This document shows positions 30,481 to 37,551 of a stretch of DNA of 37,551 nucleotides, one piece after another. The stretch comes from Chloroflexota bacterium (GTDB lineage: Bacteria; Chloroflexota; Anaerolineae; Anaerolineales; RBG-16-64-43). Below the pieces are notes generated by a model, which made no database searches, was not told the origin of the DNA, and saw only the letters and a program-made list of their open reading frames with translations. Location: contig JAPLGX010000171.1 in NCBI GenBank assembly GCA_026389925.1, forward strand, positions 1 to 37,551, read 5' to 3'. Each line of letters starts with the position of its first letter. The first letter of the stretch is position 1. Position numbers and translations under genes: made by a program.

Positions 30481-32505
30481 TTACGGGCGCGAGACCTTGA
30501 AGTTGTCGAAGAGGATGTCGGTGCCGGCTTCGTCAAACGTGCCGGCAATCAGCCCCACATCGCCGCTGGGCAGCGTGCTATCCTCGGCCTCCGCCACCAA
30601 TTCGTCGTTCACATACAGGCGCAGCGTGGGTCCAATGCACTCGGCGCGGATGCGATTCGTTGCTTCACCCTGGGCAATCGCATCGCTCGGTTGATACTGG
30701 TCGCTCGACAGCCCTACCCACTCACCGGCGCGATACATGGCGATGATCGCGTAACCGTCGCTGCTGATCTCGAACAGGTAGTAGTTCTGGTTGTCCTGGT
30801 AGCGGCACAACACGCCGAAGTCGTTGTCTTGCGGTCCGCCGAGTGTGGTGGCCTCAACCTCCATGATCGCATCTACAACGTCCAGGCCTGGTTGCCCCCA
30901 GACATCCAACTGCGAGTCATTGACCCAGATGCGATAGCCGCCCTGCGCGTAGTCGGTGATGACCGTCTCGTCCGAACGGCGAGGCCATCCGGAGAAAGGG
31001 TCGGAGAAATCGTCGGCGAAGAGAACCTTGCCGGAGGCTGAGCCAGGCCCGCCCGGAACGCGCACCTGGAAGTTGTCGAAAGCAACCCTTAGCCCGCCTT
31101 CTTCCCAGGTGCCGGCGATCAAACCGGTACTGCCTTCGGTCAGGTCCGCATCGGTGGCCTCACCCAGCACCACGCCATCGGCCATAAGCGTCAGGCGGTC
31201 ACCAATGCAGGCGGCGCTGAGCGTCGCATCGCTGCCCGACGGCACGTCAGTCGACTGGGTCCAATCCAGAATCATCACTGTTTCGTCATCAGTGCTTTTC
31301 CAGATGGAGAAGTATCTGTCCTCGCTGATCTCCAGCGCGTAGAAGTTGCGGCTGTCCTGGTAGCGGCATAGCAGTCCGAAGTCGCTATCCCCCGTGGAGG
31401 TGAGTACACGCACATTGACCGAAACGATCACATCGGGCGGCATGTCGGCCGGCGCCGCCGCCCAACTCAGATACTTATCGGGGGTCACATCGATCTGGTA
31501 CGCGCCCCCGGAATACCCGCGCTGGATTCCTTCTGTGCTGTCTTCTGGCCACCCGCTGCTGGCGCGCGAGAAGTCGTCGGCGAAAACGACATCGCCCGAG
31601 GTCGGCGCGCGCGCCGGTTCACTGGGCGCCTCGACGATCATCACCCGGCCCTCGGCTGCGGCGTTGATCAGCGGCATGGCCAGTTTCACGGGGCGCAGCG
31701 CATTGATGAACCCGCCGGTCGGAATGCAAGTGTCGTTTTCGTCGACACGCCCATCGCGGTTGGTGTCGGCCAGCGGCCGGCAATCGACGATGTCCGCATC
31801 GCCGCCCGAGCCCACCTGGGTGGGGATGCCGATCAGTTCGCCCTGGCCGTTGAGCGCCATGCCGCCGCTGTTGCCGCCGGCGATCGTCGCGGAGGTCTTG
31901 ATGAAGGCGCGCTTGCCGACGTTGCTCTCGGCCGTGAATCCGCTCACCTCACCCGAGGTGAGCGTGATCGTCTCGCCGCCGATGCCCGGGTAACCGAGAA
32001 TCGTGACCGCATCGCCCAGCTTCAGGCTGTCGGAATCGCCGAGCGGCACGACCGGCAAGTTGAGCGAACTGCGTTCGATCAGGTTGCCGTCGAGATCGCT
32101 CACCACGCGGATGACCGCAATATCCAGATCGGCATCGGCCTGCATCACTCCGGCCAGGTAGGTCGGCTCGGGCGGCTCATCCGGCTTGAGGGTGAGCGCC
32201 ACCACCAGCCCGCCGAGCGGAAAGTTCTTGGGCGCCAGCACGACGTGCGCATTGGTCAGGATGAGCCCATCGGAGGAGATGATCGAACCCGAGCCGCGCC
32301 AGGCTGAGTTACCGTCACGGTCCACCGCGATGATTTCGACCACCGCCGGATAAGGCACCTCCTCCGCCGCGTGCGAGGCGGCGGGGGCCTGGCCGGCCAG
32401 CCGCACCGGAGTTGACGCCGAGGGAGTCGGCGGCGTGCCCAGATTGCAGCCCAGCACCACTAAGATGGCCACGCCCAGCGTGGCGAGTTTCAGCCGTGGT
32501 GACAT
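30481..32505 (-). CDS. Trypsin-like (DegP/S1C) serine protease lipoprotein with two C-terminal beta domains
   Basis: A 674-residue exported protease. A lipoprotein signal ends at LVVLGC (Cys20), and a TPPTPSAS linker follows. The protease domain has a complete triad: H87 (LILTNAHVV), D128 (DADLDIAVIR) and S213 (IAGGNSGGMAL). An insertion, DTNRDGRVDEND, matches a calcium-binding EF-hand loop. Two homologous C-terminal domains follow, each starting FADDFS..SGWP and each containing FG(L/V)LCRYQD, resembling concanavalin/LamG-like sugar or ligand-binding folds. They are clearly a tandem duplication. ATG at 32505 has GGAGGGACGA before it. It lies 43 bases before gatB. Likely surface proteolysis; the target is unknown. 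Confidence 0.9.
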   Translation of the reverse strand: MSPRLKLATLGVAILVVLGCNLGTPPTPSASTPVRLAGQAPAASHAAEEVPYPAVVEIIAVDRDGNSAWRGSGSIISSDGLILTNAHVVLAPKNFPLGGLVVALTLKPDEPPEPTYLAGVMQADADLDIAVIRVVSDLDGNLIERSSLNLPVVPLGDSDSLKLGDAVTILGYPGIGGETITLTSGEVSGFTAESNVGKRAFIKTSATIAGGNSGGMALNGQGELIGIPTQVGSGGDADIVDCRPLADTNRDGRVDENDTCIPTGGFINALRPVKLAMPLINAAAEGRVMIVEAPSEPARAPTSGDVVFADDFSRASSGWPEDSTEGIQRGYSGGAYQIDVTPDKYLSWAAAPADMPPDVIVSVNVRVLTSTGDSDFGLLCRYQDSRNFYALEISEDRYFSIWKSTDDETVMILDWTQSTDVPSGSDATLSAACIGDRLTLMADGVVLGEATDADLTEGSTGLIAGTWEEGGLRVAFDNFQVRVPGGPGSASGKVLFADDFSDPFSGWPRRSDETVITDYAQGGYRIWVNDSQLDVWGQPGLDVVDAIMEVEATTLGGPQDNDFGVLCRYQDNQNYYLFEISSDGYAIIAMYRAGEWVGLSSDQYQPSDAIAQGEATNRIRAECIGPTLRLYVNDELVAEAEDSTLPSGDVGLIAGTFDEAGTDILFDNFKVSRP

Positions 32506-32525
32506 TCGTCCCTCCACCTCGACCC

Positions 32526-33686
32526 TTATCCGTGACGGCGCAGGAAGCGTTCCATACGGTTGAGCGCTTCTTCTATTTGTTCATAGGCTGTGGCATACGA
32601 GCAGCGCACGAAGCCGGCTCCGGCCGCACCAAACGCCGCCCCCGGCACCACCGCCACGCGTTCCTCTTCCAGCAGCCGCTCGGCGAATTGCGTGTCGTCC
32701 ATGCCGCTGCGCTCGACCGAGGGGAAGGCATAGAAGGCGCCGCGCGGCTCGAAGCACGTGAGGCCCAGGCGATTGAGCCCCCCGACAATCAATTGCCTGC
32801 GCCGGTCGTACTCGCTGACCATCTTCTCGACGAACGCTTCGCCCTCCGCCAGCGCCGTGACCGCCGCCACCTGGGCCGTGGTAGGCGCCGACATGATGGT
32901 GTACTGATGGACCTTGCGCATCGCCGCCAGCAATTCGGCCGGCGCGGCGGCATAGCCGATGCGCCAGCCGGTCATGGCGTAGGCCTTGGAGAACCCGCCC
33001 AGGGTGATGGTGCGCTCGCGCATGCGCGGTAGCGAGGCAAAGCACACATGCTCCACGCCGTACACCAGGCGGTCGTAGATCTCATCCGAAATTACAAGGA
33101 TATCTCGCCGCTCGGCCAGATCGGCCACGTGCTCGAGCGCGGCGCGGCTCATCACCGCGCCGGTGGGATTGTTGGGGTAGCCGATCAGGACGGCCTTCGT
33201 GCGCGGTGTGATCGCCCGCTCGATGTCTTCCGCCGTCACCTGGAAGGAATCCTCGACGCGCGTGGCCAGGTACACCGGCACGCCGCCGGCCAGCGTCACC
33301 TCCGGGCCGTAGGCGACGAAACACGGCTGCGGCACGATCACTTCGTCGCCCGCGTCCAGGACCGCCACCAGCGCCAGGTAAAGCGCCTCCGAAACCCCCA
33401 CGGTGATGATGATTTCATCCGCCGGGTTGAAGCGCAGCGCATAACGGCGCATCAGGTGGTCGCATAACGCCTGGCGCAGTTCGAGAATTCCCGAGTTGGA
33501 GGTGTAGTGGGTCTCGCCGCGGCGCAGCGAGGCGATGCCGGCCTCGAGCACCGGCTCAGGCGTCACAAAATCCGGCTCGCCGATGCCCAGCGAGATGACA
33601 TCTTTCATCGTGGCGGCAATATCAAAAAAGCGCCGTATGCCTGAAGGAGGAATGCGGCCAATGCGCTTGGCAACCTCAGGCGACAT
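32526..33686 (-). CDS. Class I/II pyridoxal-phosphate aminotransferase
   Basis: A 386-residue fold-type I aminotransferase. ISLGIGEPDFVTPEPVLEAG is the N-terminal motif, YPNNPTGAVMS the substrate/PLP loop, and LVISDEIYDRLVYG carries the PLP-binding Asp. LGGFSKAYAMTGWRIGYAAA holds the Schiff-base lysine. A C-terminal Arg in FVRCSYAT binds the substrate carboxylate. This resembles the aspartate aminotransferase Igamma / PatA-like group; the substrate is not certain. AGGAGG lies before ATG 33686. It is 24 bases after the small hypothetical and 20 before the protease, so it is in one transcript with both. Confidence 0.93.
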   Translation of the reverse strand: MSPEVAKRIGRIPPSGIRRFFDIAATMKDVISLGIGEPDFVTPEPVLEAGIASLRRGETHYTSNSGILELRQALCDHLMRRYALRFNPADEIIITVGVSEALYLALVAVLDAGDEVIVPQPCFVAYGPEVTLAGGVPVYLATRVEDSFQVTAEDIERAITPRTKAVLIGYPNNPTGAVMSRAALEHVADLAERRDILVISDEIYDRLVYGVEHVCFASLPRMRERTITLGGFSKAYAMTGWRIGYAAAPAELLAAMRKVHQYTIMSAPTTAQVAAVTALAEGEAFVEKMVSEYDRRRQLIVGGLNRLGLTCFEPRGAFYAFPSVERSGMDDTQFAERLLEEERVAVVPGAAFGAAGAGFVRCSYATAYEQIEEALNRMERFLRRHG

Positions 33687-33710
33687 GCAGCCTCCTGATC
33701 TGTGGTCGGC

Positions 33711-33962
33711 TCACGGCGAGGCCGGCGGGCTGCCCTTGTCCGCCGCAGATTCCAGCGGGTGCACCCGCCACTCGTCGGACAGCTCGACATAGAGCAGCTC
33801 AAAGCGCGCGCCCGCCGCGGTGCGCACGCGGAACTTCGTGCCGCCCGGAATGCGCCACTGCGCCTCCACCGCGGCCACCTCGTAGCGCATGCCTTGCCAG
33901 GTGAGCGCGTGCGGTCGCTCGGCGTAGGTGTACCCGGAGTGACACTCGACCCGTTCGCCCAT
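33711..33962 (-). CDS. Small hypothetical protein
   Basis: An 83-residue protein of unknown function between the nucleotidyltransferase and the aminotransferase, ten and 24 bases from each. It appears to be all-beta: alternating hydrophobic strands such as RYEVAAVEAQWRIP, TKFRVRTAAG and RFELLYVELSDEWRVHPL, with several tryptophans. There is no signal peptide or cysteine pair. The tight spacing and the strand-like composition argue that it is real. No domain was recognised. Confidence 0.7.
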   Translation of the reverse strand: MGERVECHSGYTYAERPHALTWQGMRYEVAAVEAQWRIPGGTKFRVRTAAGARFELLYVELSDEWRVHPLESAADKGSPPASP

Positions 33963-33972
33963 CGATCACGGG

Positions 33973-34971
33973 TTACTCGAACCCGACCTCGGATGAATCA
34001 CCGACGATCATCGAACGGAACCCGCCGCGGATGCGCGCCTGGCGCCCGACGAGCGAGCCCGACAACACCGCCCCGCTGATCTCCGCCTCCTCATCCACGA
34101 CCGAATCGCGCACAACCGAATCCTCCACCACGCAGCCGGCCGCCAGCGAGGCATACGGCCCGATCACCGCGCGCTCGATGCGCGCCGCAGGATCAACAAA
34201 GACCGGCGGAACGACGACCACGCCGGGGCGCGCCGCGGAGGCGGAGGCCGAGTTCTCCCGTCCGTGATCGAGCAGGTAACGATTGGTGTGCAGCAGAGCA
34301 TCCGGCTTGCCGCAGTCCTCCCACACCTCCACCGGTTCGACGCGCATCTTCAGCCCGCGCTCAAGCATCAGGTTGAGCGCGTCGACGAGGAAGAACTCGC
34401 CGTTGAGGTGCAGGTTGCGCTTCATCTGCTCTTCGATGGCCTGGTCCAGCGCCTCGCCCTGGGGCAAGTAGTAACAACCGACGACCACCAGGTTGTTCTG
34501 GCGGTCGGCGGGTTTCTCAACCAGACGGCGCACCCACCCGCCCTCGCCTACCTCAGCCACGCCGAAGCGCCGCGGGTCGTCGACGGCTTTGACCCAGGCC
34601 ACGCCGGCTTCGCCGCTGCCGATCGCCCGCCGCAGGTCGGTCTCGATCAGCGTGTCGACAAAAAGCAGAAGCACCGGACCGTGCAGAAACTCTCGCGCCA
34701 GCCACAGCGCGTGCGACTGCCCGAGCATCTCGCGCTGCTCGACGTAGCGCGCGGTCAGGCGCGGGTAGGCGCGCTGCACGTAGGCCTGCACCTGATCGCC
34801 CAGGTAGCCGACGATAAAGACAACCTCCTTCACGTCGGGCAGGTCGTCGAACATATCCAACACGTGGCCCAGCACGGGCTGCCCTGCCACCGGCACAAGC
34901 GGTTTGGGTTTGCTCCAGGTGAGCGGGCGCAGGCGCGTGCCGAAGCCGGCCATGGGCAAGAGCACATTCAT
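33973..34971 (-). CDS. Sugar-phosphate nucleotidyltransferase (RmlA/GlmU type)
   Basis: A 332-residue enzyme that couples a sugar 1-phosphate to an NTP. The nucleotide loop is LLPMAGFGTRLRPLTWSKPK followed by PLVPVAGQPV, with a VLLLFVDTLIE Asp motif at the metal site. From about residue 240 the C-terminus has hexapeptide repeats (RIERAVIGPYASLAAGCVVE, DSVVRDSVV, AEISGAVLSG), a left-handed beta-helix seen in longer thymidylyl- or guanylyltransferases. The substrate cannot be assigned. Its start overlaps the gatA stop by four bases (ATGA), so it is coupled to gatA. It likely feeds cell-surface sugar synthesis. Confidence 0.9.
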   Translation of the reverse strand: MNVLLPMAGFGTRLRPLTWSKPKPLVPVAGQPVLGHVLDMFDDLPDVKEVVFIVGYLGDQVQAYVQRAYPRLTARYVEQREMLGQSHALWLAREFLHGPVLLLFVDTLIETDLRRAIGSGEAGVAWVKAVDDPRRFGVAEVGEGGWVRRLVEKPADRQNNLVVVGCYYLPQGEALDQAIEEQMKRNLHLNGEFFLVDALNLMLERGLKMRVEPVEVWEDCGKPDALLHTNRYLLDHGRENSASASAARPGVVVVPPVFVDPAARIERAVIGPYASLAAGCVVEDSVVRDSVVDEEAEISGAVLSGSLVGRQARIRGGFRSMIVGDSSEVGFE

Positions 34972-36443
34972 AGCACGGGTGCCTCCAGGTGCCAGCGGGT
35001 CGATTGCTGGTAGCCCCATCCGGCGCGCAGAAGAAGCGCCTCACTCAGGGGCGGGCCGTTGAGCTGCATGCCGATGGGCAGGCGCTGCGAGTCGAACCCG
35101 CACGGCAGGGCCAGGCCGGGGATGCCGGCCAGGTTAGCCGGCAAGGTGAAGATGTCTTCGAGATACATGGCCAGCGGGTCGCTGGTGTTCTCGCCGATGC
35201 GGAAGGCCGTGGTGGGCGCCACCGGGCAGGCGATGAGATCCACCTGGCTGAAGGCGCGGTCGAAATCCTCCCGGATGAGCGTGCGCACCCTTTGCGCCTG
35301 GCCGTAGTACGCCTCGTAGTATCCGGCGGAAAGTGCGTACGTGCCGAGCATAATGCGCCGCTTGACTTCCGCGCCGAAGCGTTCACCACGAGTGACCGCA
35401 TAAGTCTGCCACAGGTCGGGCGCCGCCTGGCGCGGACCGAAGCGCATCCCATCGTAGCGCGCCAGGTTGGCCGAGGCCTCCGCCGGCGCGATCAGGTAGT
35501 ACACCGGCAGCGCGTACTCGGTGTGCGGCAGCGAGACCTCCCGCACCTCTGCCCCCAGCGCGGCCAGTACCTGCACCGCCTGGCGCACCGCCTGCTCCAC
35601 CTCAGGCTGGATGCCGGCGATAAAGTATTCGCGCGGCACCCCGACCCGCACACCGTGCAGATCCGGATCGCCTGTCAGTGACTGCAGATAGTCGGGCACG
35701 GGCTGGTCGAGAGTCGTCGAATCGAGCGGGTCGTGGCCGGCCATGATGCCCAGCACCAGCGCGGTATCCTCGACCGTGCGCGCCAGAACGCCCAGGCAGT
35801 CGAGCGAGGAGCCGTAGGCCACCAGCCCGTAACGCGAGACGCGCCCATAAGAGGGTTTGATCCCGGTCACGCCGCAGAACGAGGCCGGTTGGCGAACGCT
35901 CCCGCCGGTGTCGGTGCCCAGCGCGGCGGGCACCATGCGCGCCGCCACGGCCGCGGCGCTGCCGCCGCTCGAGCCGCCCGGCACGCGTGTGGCATCCCAC
36001 GGGTTGTAGGTCGGGCCATAGGCCGAGTTCTCGGTGGAGGAGCCCATCGCGAATTCATCGGTGTTGGTCTTGCCCACCACAATCGCCCCAGCCGCGCGCA
36101 GGCGCGCCACGCCGGTGGCATCGTAGGGAGGGGTAAAGCCCTCCAGGATCTTCGAGCCGCAGGTGCAGGGCAGCCCCGCCACGCACACCACGTCTTTGAC
36201 CGCCAGCGGCACGCCCAGGAGCGCCCCCCCAGCCTGCGCCTCGCGGCGGGCCGCTACCAAGCGGCGGTCGGCGTGGCGCGCCTCGTCCAGCGCAGCCTGC
36301 GGCCGCAGAGCAAGGAAGGCATGCTGCTTTTCATCTAATCGGTGGATGCGCTGCAAGCAGGCGCGTGTGAGTTCCAGGCTGCTGATCTCGCCGTCTCGCA
36401 GCATGCGGGCAGCCTGGGCCAGCGAAAGCGCGGTGAGGTCCAT
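34968..36443 (-). CDS. gatA: Asp/Glu-tRNA amidotransferase subunit A
   Basis: A 491-residue amidase subunit that releases ammonia from glutamine for GatB. The Ser-cisSer-Lys triad is intact: Lys in [13 protein letters not shown], Ser in [15 protein letters not shown] and the nucleophilic Ser in [20 protein letters not shown]. Full length. ATG at 36443 begins the conserved [20 protein letters not shown]. It lies 13 bases after gatC and overlaps the nucleotidyltransferase by four bases. Confidence 0.97.
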   Translation of the reverse strand: MDLTALSLAQAARMLRDGEISSLELTRACLQRIHRLDEKQHAFLALRPQAALDEARHADRRLVAARREAQAGGALLGVPLAVKDVVCVAGLPCTCGSKILEGFTPPYDATGVARLRAAGAIVVGKTNTDEFAMGSSTENSAYGPTYNPWDATRVPGGSSGGSAAAVAARMVPAALGTDTGGSVRQPASFCGVTGIKPSYGRVSRYGLVAYGSSLDCLGVLARTVEDTALVLGIMAGHDPLDSTTLDQPVPDYLQSLTGDPDLHGVRVGVPREYFIAGIQPEVEQAVRQAVQVLAALGAEVREVSLPHTEYALPVYYLIAPAEASANLARYDGMRFGPRQAAPDLWQTYAVTRGERFGAEVKRRIMLGTYALSAGYYEAYYGQAQRVRTLIREDFDRAFSQVDLIACPVAPTTAFRIGENTSDPLAMYLEDIFTLPANLAGIPGLALPCGFDSQRLPIGMQLNGPPLSEALLLRAGWGYQQSTRWHLEAPVL

Positions 36444-36456
36444 GGGGCGGGCCGGC

Positions 36457-36744
36457 TTAATCGAAGACCGGCGGCACACGGAACATGCCGCGCGCGCAGT
36501 CGGGGGCTTGGCGCAAGACCTCCTCGTGCGCGAGCGAGGGGCGCGGCTCGTCGGCGCGCGTCACCGAATGCGGCGCAAGCACCGAGGTGGTCGGAGGAAT
36601 CGAGGAGGTATCGACACCCTGCAGCCGCGCCACGTACTCGAGAACCGCTTCCAGTTGCTCGCGATACCGCGCGGCCTCGTCGGCTGTCAGGTTGAGATGT
36701 GCAAGATGGGCGATGTGCTCAACTTCTTCGCGTGTGAGCGCCAC
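36457..36744 (-). CDS. gatC: Asp/Glu-tRNA amidotransferase subunit C
   Basis: A 95-residue subunit that stabilises the GatA-GatB complex. It has the typical opening ALTREEVEHIAHLAHLNLTA, the helix EAARYREQLEAVLEYVARLQ, and the Pro-rich tail ending RGMFRVPPVFD. GTG at 36744 was chosen because homologues start there and a TATAAT lies exactly six bases upstream. The track's GTG at 36762 would place the promoter inside the gene. It heads the long minus-strand run through at least the protease. Confidence 0.93.
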   Translation of the reverse strand: MALTREEVEHIAHLAHLNLTADEAARYREQLEAVLEYVARLQGVDTSSIPPTTSVLAPHSVTRADEPRPSLAHEEVLRQAPDCARGMFRVPPVFD

Positions 36745-36756
36745 GCGCCAATTATA
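36745..36756 (-). promoter_or_regulatory. -10 box for a leaderless gatC transcript
   Basis: TATAAT (36756-36751, minus strand) is followed by six bases and GTG at 36744. No ribosome site is seen. No good -35 at 16-18 bases was identified. Confidence 0.65.
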
Positions 36757-37198
36757 CCTCACGCACTTTCATCACTCGCGTGAGATGCCCCCAGCTCGAC
36801 GAGCCTCCTCGTTCGCGCGCGCGACAGGTCGTGCGATTCTGTCGAGCCCGGTGCGCGTGCCTCCTCTATTTCTTTGCCTCTCGATCGCCCACGCCGTGGC
36901 CAATTCGTCATCTTCGCGACTTCTCTGCCCGCGAAATGGCGTGCGGCGCATTCCGTTGCGCATCCAGGCCGCATCAATGCGACACGGGTAATTTAAGACT
37001 CTCTTCAACGCCGGCTGAACAACAGGCCCAGGCGCCCAGATGTTGGAGAGCGTACAGATGTTTCTCTGCGGGTGGGGTATCGCGAGCCAGGATCCACGAG
37101 GCGTGCGGCGCGCTCGGGCTCCATGTGTTGAGCGTGCTCGTTAACCTCCATCCACCTTAAAGGTTCGATTCTTTTTACGTTTGCGTCATGCTGCGATA

Positions 37199-37228
37199 TT
37201 GCCCTAGGGTCGTCGTGTTTGCTAGAAT
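37199..37228 (+). promoter_or_regulatory. Putative dnaA promoter
   Basis: TTGCCC (37199-37204, four of six) is 18 bases from TAGAAT (37223-37228, five of six). Transcription would begin near 37235, giving a leader of about 160 bases. Confidence 0.6.
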
Positions 37229-37342
37229 GATGTGTGCACGCCGAAGGTGCCCCACACCGCTCGGCGCGCGTCTCCACAACGGAGCGAATGCATTCTGCAG
37301 CTCCGGAAACCATACGGGAGAAACACAACGCAGACCAGCATA

Positions 37343-37362
37343 CGCTTCCCGCGCGGGAAGCG
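37343..37362 (+). promoter_or_regulatory. 20-bp perfect palindrome in the dnaA leader
   Basis: CGCTTCCCGCGCGGGAAGCG is a perfect palindrome 31 bases before the dnaA ATG and downstream of its predicted promoter. It has the size of a repressor operator; in RNA it would be a stem near the ribosome site. Confidence 0.5.
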
Positions 37363-37393
37363 AAACGGCGCATCGCTGTAGATCGAGGCCCGC

Positions 37394-37551
37394 ATGAACG
37401 GCGAACAGGCATGGCAGGCGGCAGTCGGGCAGTTGCAGATGGAATTGAGCAAGGCGACGTTCGATACCTGGGTGCGCGACGCGCACTTTGCCTCGTACGC
37501 GGATGGCACTTTCACCATCTCGGTGCTCAACGGATATGCCCGCGATTGGCT
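37394..37551 (+). CDS. dnaA: Chromosomal replication initiator DnaA, N-terminal part
   Basis: Only the first 52 codons are present; the window ends inside the gene. The sequence begins MNGEQAWQAAVGQLQMELSK, then ATFDTWVRDAHFASYADGTF. This is DnaA domain I, with the conserved W in TFDTWVRD. Domain I mediates self-association and helicase loading. The ATPase and DNA-binding domains lie beyond the edge. ATG at 37394 has GAGG six bases upstream. It diverges from gatC. Confidence 0.9.
   Translation, partial: MNGEQAWQAAVGQLQMELSKATFDTWVRDAHFASYADGTFTISVLNGYARDW

Larger units (their letters stand above)
36763..37393. other. Gene-free divergent region between gatC and dnaA
   Basis: About 630 bp with no credible gene. 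It holds the gatC -10 at one end, the dnaA promoter at 37199-37228, and a 20-bp palindrome at 37343-37362. A moderately A/T-richer patch lies at about 37150-37230. No matches to the TTATCCACA DnaA box were found by eye on either strand, so it is not called an origin. Confidence 0.6.

Noticed and set aside
37150-37180. tRNA-like T-arm (AAAGG TTCGATT CTTTT) upstream of dnaA
   Set aside because: The T-arm folds, but no matching acceptor strand, D-arm or anticodon arm lies upstream at the right distance.
36763-37393. Replication origin upstream of dnaA
   Set aside because: No DnaA boxes (TTATCCACA or close variants) or AT-rich repeats were found by eye. The origin may lie beyond the window edge.
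37188-37397. 69-codon ORF whose stop overlaps the dnaA ATG (ATGA)
   Set aside because: The overlap looks like coupling, but the product is Arg/Ser/Ala/Pro-rich with no fold-like pattern, has no ribosome site, and spans the predicted promoter. It is probably chance.
1-37551. CRISPR arrays, insertion sequences, prophage or integron features
   Set aside because: No regularly spaced direct repeats, transposase or integrase motifs, or phage genes were seen in the frames examined.

Overview
The window is GC-rich, densely coded bacterial DNA with few gaps. No rRNA, tRNA, CRISPR array, transposase or phage gene could be supported. The gene mix suggests a Chloroflexota (Anaerolineae-like) bacterium: a System I cytochrome c maturation locus with zinc-ribbon-tailed proteins, lipoproteins with Pro/Thr/Ser-rich linkers, a small SWIM zinc-finger protein, GatCAB, SelA, and a trypsin-like protease with Anaerolineae-style C-terminal domains. 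The taxonomy is inferred from gene content, not measured. Base 1 starts inside a perfect 80-bp palindrome and the last base cuts dnaA, so at least one edge may be a contig end.

Layout. (1) 1-2905: palindrome, a GNAT acetyltransferase (+), an empty 324-bp stretch with inverted repeats, and a DUF4173-like membrane protein (-). (2) 2906-5790: a two-component pair, response regulator then histidine kinase (+, 4-bp overlap). (3) 5859-10223: a plus-strand operon starting from an apparently leaderless promoter: small membrane protein, selA, an M24 peptidase and tsaD. (4) 10242-10647: a strong promoter, a 12-codon leader ORF, an intrinsic terminator, then the SWIM mini-protein. (5) 20526 down to 10826 (-): a cytochrome c maturation locus in the order zinc-ribbon membrane protein, ccmE, ccmF, ccmH, ccmG, CcmI-like zinc-ribbon protein, diheme lipoprotein, ccmA, ccmB, ccmC, ccmD. 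ccmD is too short for the ORF track. (6) 20647-23780 (+): a purine phosphoribosyltransferase-like protein, a sulfite-oxidase-like molybdoenzyme, pcm and a phosphodiesterase-type lipoprotein. (7) 36756 down to 23879 (-): gatC, gatA, a sugar-phosphate nucleotidyltransferase, a small hypothetical, an aminotransferase, a DegP/trypsin-like lipoprotein, gatB, gdhA, a PEP/pyruvate-binding-domain protein and dnaN, closed by an intrinsic terminator. (8) 36757-37551: a 0.63-kb gene-free divergent region and the first 52 codons of dnaA (+).

How the genes work together. CcmABCD and CcmE move and hold haem. CcmG and CcmH prepare the apocytochrome thiols, and CcmF performs ligation. The diheme lipoprotein in the operon is a likely client. 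Unusually, it ends in a cytoplasmic helix that resembles the CcmI-type helix of the neighbouring zinc-ribbon protein. GatCAB makes Gln-tRNA and/or Asn-tRNA by transamidation. TsaD makes t6A on tRNAs and SelA makes Sec-tRNA, so tRNA modification is a recurring theme. Three operon or gene heads share the same spacing, a -10 hexamer, six bases, then the start codon. This suggests leaderless transcription is common in this organism.
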